Source: Planctomycetota bacterium (GTDB lineage Bacteria > Planctomycetota > UBA8742 > UBA2392). Taken from it: a stretch of 64,000 bases of DNA. Under the pieces are notes generated by a model. It saw only the letters and a program-made list of their open reading frames with translations. It ran no database searches and had not been told where the DNA came from. Below are positions 47,854 through 54,781 of the stretch, one piece after another. The stretch lies in NCBI GenBank assembly GCA_025993795.1, contig JAMQHL010000012.1, positions 1 through 64,000 on the forward strand, written 5' to 3'. Position 1 is the first letter of the stretch. Each line of letters opens with the position of its first letter. Both the position numbers and the translations under genes were made by a program.

Positions 47854-49161
47854 TCAGCCGCCTACACTGCAACCGCCGCCGGCGCTGCAACCGCTGGCTG
47901 CGCCGCCCACGCTGCACCCGCCGCTGGTGCCACCGCCTGGTGTCGGCGCGACTTTGTTCCAAGGCATGCGAATCAGGATGATCGCCATGCCGCAAAAGCC
48001 GGTGCTGCCTGCGAACGTGAGGCCCGCGCCGACAAACGCGCTTAGCGCGTAGAACCACGGGTTCACGAACGTCCCCAGAGCCATGCCAAGCAACACCATC
48101 ATCCCTGCACCCAACTGCACCTGGCGCATCAGTGCCATGACCTTCTTGCCCTTCTGGTACGGCAGCGCGGCCCTGATCCAGCTTTTCATGCCGCCATCCA
48201 TGATCTTGAAATTGCTGAACTTGCGCCGCTCAAGAATCTGTGCCGCCATCAGCGCGCGATTGCCGGTCTGGCAGTTCAGGATGACGGTGCCTTTGGCCTT
48301 TGTCAGCTCCTGGATGCGGTCCTCAAGCTCTTCCAGCGGGATGTTCCATGCGCCGTCAATCGCTTCGCCGCTGACTTCCATGGGCGAGCGCACATCCACA
48401 ATCTGCACGGCATGGGGGTCGTCCCTGAGCAGGCCGTACACCGTGGCGCAGTCGATGTGAGCCCCCGGAGCGCTGCCTTTGCGGTTGAACGTCAGGATCT
48501 CGGCCATGCCCTGCGGCAACGGGCCGCGCACCGACAGTTTTTCAACGACGGCGTCCCGGCCGCTTGCCGTGAAGATCATGTTGTGCGCGCGTTCTTTGCC
48601 CAGTGTGCTGTGGCTGCGGCCCTGGTAGTCGTGGCCGGGCCACACGGTGGCTTGGTCGTCGAGGCGCGCGAACTTCTGAAAGCTGTCGAACAGCTCGCCG
48701 GCGTCGCCGCCCATGAAGTCGGTGCGGCCTGAGCCCCCGATCAGCATGGTGTCGCCGGTGAACAGGTTGCCATCCAGGTAAATGCACAGCGAATCCGGCG
48801 TGTGGCCGGGGCTGGCGATGACCTCAAGCTCCAGCTCGCCAAGCCGGAGCTTCTCGCGGTCGCACAGTGCCCGGTCGGCGGTGCTAACGAGCGTGCCTTC
48901 CAGCATGCCGTAGGCTGTACCGGTGCGGCGCTTGATTTCGGCGGCACCGGACAGGTGGTCGGCGTGGGTATGGGTGTCGATGACCAGCACAAGCCTGAAG
49001 CCCTCTTTCTTCAACAGGTCGAGGTACTCATCCACCTGGTCGTTGCGGGGGTCGATGATGATGGCCTGGCAGGTTTCGCGGTCTGCGATGACGTACCCAA
49101 GGCAGCCTTCGCCCGCTTTCTTCATCTGGTGGATGAACGGCCTGGTTGCGGTACGCGACAT
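47854..49161 (-). CDS. Persulfide dioxygenase-rhodanese-DUF2892 fusion with Cys/Gly tail
   Basis: The 435-residue protein joins three modules. Residues 1-230 form a metallo-beta-lactamase fold with THTHADHLSG (His64, His66, Asp68, His69) and PGHTPDS, as in ETHE1-like persulfide dioxygenases. Residues 240-335 are a rhodanese domain with active Cys297 in NCQTGNRA. Residues 345-400 are two helices like DUF2892/YgaP. The last 26 residues read GGC(S)VGG-type repeats with Cys416, Cys425 and Cys431. The enzyme probably oxidises glutathione- or bacillithiol-persulfide and moves sulfane sulfur. It is divergent from an ArsR regulator. Confidence 0.88.
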   Translation of the reverse strand: MSRTATRPFIHQMKKAGEGCLGYVIADRETCQAIIIDPRNDQVDEYLDLLKKEGFRLVLVIDTHTHADHLSGAAEIKRRTGTAYGMLEGTLVSTADRALCDREKLRLGELELEVIASPGHTPDSLCIYLDGNLFTGDTMLIGGSGRTDFMGGDAGELFDSFQKFARLDDQATVWPGHDYQGRSHSTLGKERAHNMIFTASGRDAVVEKLSVRGPLPQGMAEILTFNRKGSAPGAHIDCATVYGLLRDDPHAVQIVDVRSPMEVSGEAIDGAWNIPLEELEDRIQELTKAKGTVILNCQTGNRALMAAQILERRKFSNFKIMDGGMKSWIRAALPYQKGKKVMALMRQVQLGAGMMVLLGMALGTFVNPWFYALSAFVGAGLTFAGSTGFCGMAIILIRMPWNKVAPTPGGGTSGGCSVGGAASGCSAGGGCSVGG

Positions 49162-49206
49162 GCTTTCTCCTGTTGGGGGTGCTACCGTTGTGTCCTATCA
49201 ACACCT

Positions 49207-49226
49207 GGGCATATAGCTATATGCCC
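49207..49226. promoter_or_regulatory. 20-bp perfect palindrome, probable ArsR operator
   Basis: GGGCATATAGCTATATGCCC is a perfect palindrome in the 110-bp divergent region. A related half-matching site, ATAGTTAT, is centred 16 bp further on (49229-49236). AT-rich TATA-containing palindromes are bound by BigR/SqrR-type ArsR repressors that control persulfide dioxygenases. Confidence 0.7.
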
Positions 49227-49271
49227 GTATAGTTATATAGTTTATTTCGTTCCACGGGCAAGGAGCCTCGC

Positions 49272-49607
49272 ATGAGCCGCCGAAAACCCAAACCTCTCAG
49301 CCCCGCCGCGCTTGCCATGGTCGCTGCGCGCTTCAAGATGCTCGGCGAGCCCGCCCGACTTGCCATTCTGAACGCCCTGATGCAGCGAGAGCTGAGCGTC
49401 AATGAAATCGCCGATCTCACCGGCCTCTCGCAGGCCAACACCAGCAAGCACCTGTCGATGCTGGCCGACGCCGGGTTTGTCGCGCGCAGGCGCGACGGGC
49501 TGTTCGCCGTCTACAACATCACCGACGACAGTGTGCACCAGTTGTGCGACCTCATGTGCTCCAGCATCGCGCGCAAGCTCGGCAAGCAGCCTCGGGATAT
49601 CGCCTGA
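49272..49607 (+). CDS. ArsR-family transcriptional regulator, probably of the persulfide dioxygenase fusion
   Basis: The 111-residue protein has the winged helix of ArsR: MLGEPARLAILNALMQRELSVNEIADLTGLSQANTSKHLS then a beta hairpin VARRRDGLFAVYNI. It is divergent from the persulfide dioxygenase fusion, with the perfect palindrome between them. In BigR/SqrR, one Cys sits in ILCxL and another near the C-terminus; here the first position is Asn34 and a C92-x3-C96 pair sits in the last helix. The sensing chemistry may therefore differ. GGGCAAGGAG precedes the ATG. Confidence 0.87.
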   Translation: MSRRKPKPLSPAALAMVAARFKMLGEPARLAILNALMQRELSVNEIADLTGLSQANTSKHLSMLADAGFVARRRDGLFAVYNITDDSVHQLCDLMCSSIARKLGKQPRDIA

Positions 49608-49998
49608 TGTCCTGCGACGGGGCCACTCGCAGGCTGCCGCCATGCGCCGAATGGCTGTTCCGCTATCTGCGCGCGGACCTGCCTGCCGCAAGCGCTAATC
49701 AAGCGCCTTGACCAAGCTGCAGTGACACTGCACTACGCCGAGATCCTGGGCTTGTTCTTGGACCCGCGCAGAAGGTCGATTTCGTGAAGCAGCACGCGCC
49801 GGGGCGGGTGTACCTGGCACCCACGACGCGGTGGTTCCGCTGCAATCGCAACATCAAGCCGCAGATCCGCGGCCGCGTAATCGCCAGTCGCGCAAAGCAC
49901 CACCGCCTATCCCGTATCCGCGAAGACAGGTCGATTCACTTCTTTGCGGGTTCGCCCGTGTCGGCTATCTTTCCTGCATGAGCCCCGGAGGCCCAACC
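49608..49998. other. 391-bp stretch without a recognised gene
   Basis: After the ArsR gene I see no conserved frame, terminator or RNA gene. A possible 65-residue frame (49784-49981) has no ribosome binding site and looks random. It ends at the ribosome binding site of the gene at 49999. Confidence 0.4.
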
Positions 49999-50943
49999 AT
50001 GCGCGCCCTTACCCTGCTGCTGCTGTTTCCCTTCATTTCCTGCCTTTCCGCGCAGGACACTGCTGCCGTGCCGCAACGATCTATTCCCGCCGGATACGCC
50101 CACACGCTTGCGTTCCAGGTTGACCAAGGCGTTACTGCGACTGCGGTGATGTGCTCGGTCACGATTCACTGCCAGTCGCAATCGGGGGTGAAGGTGCGGC
50201 TGCTCGACACTGACGGAAAATCGGTGCTGGCCTCTGGCACTGAGCAGGAGGACCAGGTCGGCGGGGCCGGCACAGTGATCGTGAACCTGCAAATGCCCGC
50301 GCGCAGCGGCCGCCACCCGCTGATCGTGATTCTGCAGCCGGTGCTGCCCGGCACTATTTCGTGCTATGGCAGCGTGAGCACAGATGCCGGCACGTTGCTG
50401 ATGGCCGGCGCCGAAAGCACAAAGGCGCTGGTGCACGGGTTGACCGCGCCGCTGGACATGTTTGCTGTGTTTCGCCAGGACTTTGACGTACCCGCCGACT
50501 TCAACAGCACCGTGGAAGTAGACTTTGGCCCGACGACCGCCCCCCTGACCTTTGCGATCGAGGGCGCGGGGCGGGGCCTTTCCGAAATCCGGGTCTACGA
50601 CGTCACCGGCGGCGATGTGCTGCTTGGCAGCATCACAGCGGCGCCCAGCGGAATCATGCAGACTGCCAATTCGTTCACGACACCGGCCTATGCGGGCACT
50701 GTAACGTTGCGCGTACAGGTAGTCGGTGACGGATTTGCCGGCGATGTGTTCTGGGCGCTGTGGCTGCCGAATGACCACCGCGTTACCGGCCTTGCAGGCA
50801 GTGGCGTCAGCAAGCAGGTGGGCGCCGCCAAGAAAGAAGGCGGAGGTTGCGTTGCGGGCGGCGGCGGCTCGGCCTGGGTTGTGGCAATCGTGCTTGCCCT
50901 GTTCCGGCGTCGCAAGCGGCGCTACACGCCACGACGGGACTGA
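49999..50943 (+). CDS. Secreted protein with a sorting-type C-terminus
   Basis: The ATG at 49999 follows GGAGG at 7 nt and starts a signal peptide (MRALTLLLLFPFISCLSAQ). The 314-residue product is beta-rich with Ala/Gly/Val strands, no recognised domain. Its C-terminus reads GGGCVAGGGG, then a hydrophobic helix (SAWVVAIVLALF) and an Arg/Lys cluster. This matches the CTERM-type sorting signal design (Gly/Cys motif, helix, basic tail), in which the protein is processed at the membrane and anchored or exported. No matching sortase-like enzyme was seen here. Confidence 0.75.
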   Translation: MRALTLLLLFPFISCLSAQDTAAVPQRSIPAGYAHTLAFQVDQGVTATAVMCSVTIHCQSQSGVKVRLLDTDGKSVLASGTEQEDQVGGAGTVIVNLQMPARSGRHPLIVILQPVLPGTISCYGSVSTDAGTLLMAGAESTKALVHGLTAPLDMFAVFRQDFDVPADFNSTVEVDFGPTTAPLTFAIEGAGRGLSEIRVYDVTGGDVLLGSITAAPSGIMQTANSFTTPAYAGTVTLRVQVVGDGFAGDVFWALWLPNDHRVTGLAGSGVSKQVGAAKKEGGGCVAGGGGSAWVVAIVLALFRRRKRRYTPRRD

Positions 50944-50954
50944 CTTATGCCAGC

Positions 50955-51512
50955 TCAGACGCTGCCGGCGTCGTGGCTCTCGGCGTGTTTGTGGATGCCG
51001 CGCCACAGCTGATCGGGGTTCAGACCCTTTGCGGCGATAATCAGGTCGGCAATTTCGCGCACCGCGCCCAAGCCGCCCGGCAGGCTGCACACGTGGCGGG
51101 CGCTGTTGCGAGCGAACTCGGTGGCGTCGGCTGGTGCGCATGAAATGCCCGCGATCTCCAGCGCCTCGGAATCATTGACATCATCACCGACAAACACGGT
51201 TTCGGCGGCGCTTGCACCAAACTGCCGCATCAGCTCGCCCAGCGCGTCGCCTTTGCGCTTCATGCCGGGCTTGTAGGCGCTCAGCATCAGGCGCTTGACG
51301 CGGCTGCTGACGACGGGGCTGTCTTCGGACGTGATTACGGCAACCCTGACACCCGCCGCCTCCAGCAGCCGCAGGCCCATGCCGTCACGAATGAAAAAGC
51401 GTTTTGCCAGCTCGCCCTGTGAACCATAGAGCACGGTTCCGTCGGTCAGCACGCCATCGACGTCTGTCGCGAACAACTTGACGGCTGCCCATTCTTTCGG
51501 TGTGACGCTCAT
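50955..51512 (-). CDS. KdsC/YrbI-family HAD phosphatase
   Basis: The 185-residue protein has FATDVDGVLTDG (HAD motif I, nucleophile Asp), VITSEDS (motif II) and FVGDDVNDSEAL (motif IV), matching 3-deoxy-D-manno-octulosonate 8-phosphate phosphatase. A related function is N-acylneuraminate 9-phosphate phosphatase. It overlaps tatC by 4 bp. No other Kdo genes are in this window, so its substrate is provisional. Confidence 0.8.
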   Translation of the reverse strand: MSVTPKEWAAVKLFATDVDGVLTDGTVLYGSQGELAKRFFIRDGMGLRLLEAAGVRVAVITSEDSPVVSSRVKRLMLSAYKPGMKRKGDALGELMRQFGASAAETVFVGDDVNDSEALEIAGISCAPADATEFARNSARHVCSLPGGLGAVREIADLIIAAKGLNPDQLWRGIHKHAESHDAGSV

Positions 51513-53290
51513 TCGTGGTCCCCGTTGCGGCGCCTGAGTTCGTGTTCAATCCGATCCATCCACGGCTGCAGCTCTTCGTCCATGAACTGGCGCAGGCGTT
51601 GGCTGATGCGGTCGTCAATATAGCGCGCGGTCTGCTCATTCACGTTTTCATCCCAGGGTCGATCCGGGTAGTCCTGGTGCGGGTCGGCTGCCGCCGTGGC
51701 CGCGGGCTTCCGCGCGCCCGTTGCCTGCGCATCTGCCTGTTCATTTTCGGGCGTCCCCGCTGTGCTGGTCTCAAGATCGAACTTGGCATCGTGCAGCTGG
51801 TCAGGCTTGAGGTCGCTTTGGCGCGGCGGCTTGCTTTTCAACTTCACTTCGACGGGTGGTTTCTCGCCGTCTGCGTAATCATCGTCGAAGATGCTCTCAA
51901 CGTCCTTTCCGCTTTCCTTGAATCCGGCCATGAGTTCCTGCGCGAACTTGCGCGCGCCGCCCTTGCTGAACTCTTTCAGGCGCTGCTCCAGGTCAATCGC
52001 GAGCCCCCCGGCCAGCGCCTCGGGGTCAACTTTCTCGCCGCGTGCGGCGGCGGCCAGTGCAGCCTTCTCGGCGGCCTTGAGCACTGAGCGCTTCCAGATG
52101 CGCCCCAGCCAGACGCCGCCCTCGACCAGAAAGAAAACCGGCGCGCCGGCCAGCACCATGTCGATGGGGCTGCCGGTCGGCGAAATGATCGCGCCGATGA
52201 TAACCGCGATCAGCAGCGTATAGCGGCGCTTGGTGCGAAAAAACTCGGGCGTGAGCAAGCCAAAGCGGATCAGTGGCGCCACCACCAGGGGAATCTGGAA
52301 AACGAAGCCAAGGCCAAACGTCAGCGTGAACACCAGGCTCAGGAACTGCGCCAGCGAATAGGTCGTGGTGACGCCGAATTCCTCGACGTTGAAGCTGAGC
52401 AGGAATGGAATGCTGATCGGCATCAGCACATAACGCCCGAATGCCGCGCCCGCAAAGAACAGCACGAAGATGGCAGGTATCGCAAACTGAAAGAAACGAC
52501 GCTCATGCCGGAACAAGCCCGGGGCAACAAACAAGTAGGCCTGGAACATCACCCACGGGTACGCGAACACCAGGGCCGCGTACAGGCTGACGCGCATTGT
52601 GGTGCTGAACGTTTCCAGCGTGGCAATCACCGTAAGCTGGATCTGTTCGCGATACGGCCTGAGCTCGTACTGCATCAGCACTGACTCGAACTCGCGACCT
52701 TCACTGGTTTGCACCTGCTTGATCACCAACCCGCCGGTCTTGGCAATCCAAGTCTGCATGCGAGAGCCATTCACCGTCAGGTCGAGCTTGAAGCACTCGA
52801 ACTCGCCCGCCGGCACAGAAATCGTCTCCGTCGTTTGCGCCGGCAACTCAGGCTCTGTACCCGGCAGTTCCGAAAACGGCGACGCTGCGGGTGCCAGCAG
52901 CGAGTGCCGAATTTCTTTGGTCTCGATCGGTTTCTCATCCGCATCGAGCTGCGTGCGACGAAGCGTTGAGCCGTTGGGCCCGGCTTGCAGCACCTCGTAG
53001 CGGGTGAAAGCCACGCTTTCACTGTCGCCGGTGCGCGTGGTGTTGCGCACCGTCCAGTGGCTGCCTTCGGCGCGATAGGGCATCTGGCTGGCAACATCGG
53101 GGCTGGCGTACTCTTCATCGGCGATGTTGCGGTCAAGCACGGCAATCTCGCGCAGGTAGCGCACGATGTCATCGGCCCAAAAGGAGAAGACAACGGTGAA
53201 TGCCACAAAGACGCCCAGCAGCGACCAGATCATGCGCCGGCGCAACTCGTTCAGATGGCTTGAGAACGGGATGGATTCTTCTTCGGCCAT
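51509..53290 (-). CDS. tatC: TatC with a large periplasmic insertion and C-terminal extension
   Basis: The 593-residue protein is more than twice a standard TatC (about 250). The N-terminus SSHLNELRRRMIW and the later AYLFVAPGLFRHERRFF plus IGAIISPTGSPIDMV match TatC, which binds twin-arginine signal peptides. Between the first helix (about 18-44) and the return to TatC at about residue 213 lies a 155-residue beta-rich segment with repeated Thr/Glu/Arg strands and EFECFKLDLTVNGSRMQTWI. After residue 400 there is a charged, Pro-rich cytoplasmic tail of about 190 residues. TatA/B genes are absent here. Confidence 0.88.
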   Translation of the reverse strand: MAEEESIPFSSHLNELRRRMIWSLLGVFVAFTVVFSFWADDIVRYLREIAVLDRNIADEEYASPDVASQMPYRAEGSHWTVRNTTRTGDSESVAFTRYEVLQAGPNGSTLRRTQLDADEKPIETKEIRHSLLAPAASPFSELPGTEPELPAQTTETISVPAGEFECFKLDLTVNGSRMQTWIAKTGGLVIKQVQTSEGREFESVLMQYELRPYREQIQLTVIATLETFSTTMRVSLYAALVFAYPWVMFQAYLFVAPGLFRHERRFFQFAIPAIFVLFFAGAAFGRYVLMPISIPFLLSFNVEEFGVTTTYSLAQFLSLVFTLTFGLGFVFQIPLVVAPLIRFGLLTPEFFRTKRRYTLLIAVIIGAIISPTGSPIDMVLAGAPVFFLVEGGVWLGRIWKRSVLKAAEKAALAAAARGEKVDPEALAGGLAIDLEQRLKEFSKGGARKFAQELMAGFKESGKDVESIFDDDYADGEKPPVEVKLKSKPPRQSDLKPDQLHDAKFDLETSTAGTPENEQADAQATGARKPAATAAADPHQDYPDRPWDENVNEQTARYIDDRISQRLRQFMDEELQPWMDRIEHELRRRNGDHE

Positions 53291-53340
53291 GCCGCGAGGT
53301 TAGCGGTGGACGCAGTGAATTGGGAGTGTCGGGGTTGAAA

Positions 53341-53363
53341 CTACCGGCGGCATTTGGCGGTAG
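53341..53363 (-). terminator. Possible terminator hairpin downstream of the 191-residue gene
   Basis: CTACCG (53341-53346) pairs with CGGTAG (53358-53363); on the minus strand the hairpin is followed by TTTC. The stem is short, so support is moderate. Confidence 0.4.
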
Positions 53364-53378
53364 GGTCGGGTTGCGGGC

Positions 53379-53954
53379 TCAGGGCTTGGCGTTCGTGTCG
53401 CCAGGTGGTGGCGGCGGCGTGGTTTCTTCTTCAGCCTTATCGGCCTTCTCAGCCTTTTCTTCTGACTTCCCTTCTGCCTTTTCAATCTGTGCGTCGCTTA
53501 CCTGCGTCGAGTCGGGCTCGCGGTCCGTTTCGTCGAGTTCTTCTTCCCCTGCTTCGTCGCCGTCTGCCTTTTCGACCTTCGACGTTTCGGTACGGGCGCC
53601 GGTTTCGCGCTCAAGGATTACGCGGGCCGTGTCTTTGCCGTCATCGGTCAGGGCGACGTTGTAGATCGAGTTCGGGCTGGTCCGCCCCGCCATGATCGCC
53701 CCGCTGCCGTATTTCACGCTGATCAGGCCAAGCTCTTCGAGCGTATGGATCTCCTGCGTGAACACAGCTTCAAAGCCCCAGTTAAACCGGGCTTTCTCAC
53801 GGTTGCGCTCAAGAATGCGCAGCAACTCCATCCGCGCCTGCCGATAGCTGGCCTGGTTCATGCCCAGGTCTTCCAGCCGCTTGTGCAGGTACTTCAGGAG
53901 TTCACGGCCCACTTCCGTGATCGACTTGACTTCTTCTGAACCTTCGTCCGTCAC
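53379..53954 (-). CDS. Hypothetical protein with a winged-helix-like core and acidic tail
   Basis: The 191-residue protein has an N-terminal helical region, then RMELLRILERNREKARFNWG and IHTLEELGLISVKYGSGA, which looks like a winged-helix or helix-turn-helix fold. The last 75 residues are very rich in Glu, Asp, Lys and Ala and end in a Pro run. It overlaps the isomerase gene upstream by 4 bp and may share its operon. Function unknown. Confidence 0.55.
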   Translation of the reverse strand: MTDEGSEEVKSITEVGRELLKYLHKRLEDLGMNQASYRQARMELLRILERNREKARFNWGFEAVFTQEIHTLEELGLISVKYGSGAIMAGRTSPNSIYNVALTDDGKDTARVILERETGARTETSKVEKADGDEAGEEELDETDREPDSTQVSDAQIEKAEGKSEEKAEKADKAEEETTPPPPPGDTNAKP

Positions 53955-54781
53955 CGTTGCTCACCAATTGCCTGGTCCAGAAACCGCTTCGCCTGCGCAG
54001 AAGTCTCCACGGCGTTGCGGCTGGCCTCACTCAACTCAACGCATGCCGGGCCGGTGTAGCCGATGTCTTTCAGCGTCCTGAACACTGCGCCAAAATCAAC
54101 GCTACCTTCGCCAAAGAAGAGGTGGCGGTGCCGCCCCGGCAACATGTCGTCGAGTTGGAGATTGTATAGGACGTCAGCATATCTGGACAGATGTTCTGAT
54201 TCAGGCCCGGATTCCATGCACCTGAGATGACCAATATCAAGCGTGAGACCCGGGCGAAACCCGAGCAGCCCTGACAACTTGTCATAATCCGCCATGCGTT
54301 CAATCAGCATGTCCGGCTCGGGCTCGAGGGCCGCGCGCACGCCGTGTGTGCCGCACACCTGCTCAAGCCTCTCAACGTGATACGCCAGGCGTGTGTAAAG
54401 CTCGTCGTCGCCGCCCTGCCAACCCTGGGGCCGCGCGCCGGACCAGTAACTGAGGGCCAGTGCGCCAAGGTCTTCCGCGATTTCAGCGGCACGGTAGAGA
54501 AACTGCACGCGAAAGTCAGGTTCGTCATCCAGCAGGGTCGGCCGGTGCTTGTGGCGCGGATCAAGCAGGTAGCGAGAGCCGGTTTCGATCACGCACGACA
54601 ACCCAAGCCGATCAAGCTGGCTGGCCACGGCGCCGACCTCGTGGGCGGTACATGTAAACGGATTCAGGTGATGCACGTCCAGCGTGAGCGCAATGCAGCG
54701 ATAGCCCTGCTCGGCAAGAATTTCAAGCGCGTCTTCCAGCCGGTGATAGCCATAGCCGTTGGTGTTATAGCCAAGCTGCAT
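53951..54781 (-). CDS. Sugar phosphate isomerase/epimerase-like TIM-barrel protein
   Basis: The ATG at 54781 overlaps the stop of the sulfatase gene by one base (TGATG). The 276-residue protein has the AP endonuclease 2/TIM-barrel pattern: QLGYNTNGYGYHRLEDALEI, ALEPEPDMLI, TLDIGHLRCM and FFGEGSVDFGAVFR, which line a metal-binding site (Glu, Asp, His, Glu). It probably isomerises or epimerises a sugar or polyol. Its exact substrate is unknown. Confidence 0.8.
   Translation of the reverse strand: MQLGYNTNGYGYHRLEDALEILAEQGYRCIALTLDVHHLNPFTCTAHEVGAVASQLDRLGLSCVIETGSRYLLDPRHKHRPTLLDDEPDFRVQFLYRAAEIAEDLGALALSYWSGARPQGWQGGDDELYTRLAYHVERLEQVCGTHGVRAALEPEPDMLIERMADYDKLSGLLGFRPGLTLDIGHLRCMESGPESEHLSRYADVLYNLQLDDMLPGRHRHLFFGEGSVDFGAVFRTLKDIGYTGPACVELSEASRNAVETSAQAKRFLDQAIGEQR

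Noticed and set aside
49784-49981. 65-residue plus-strand frame
   Set aside because: No ribosome binding site, no domain, composition like non-coding shadow.
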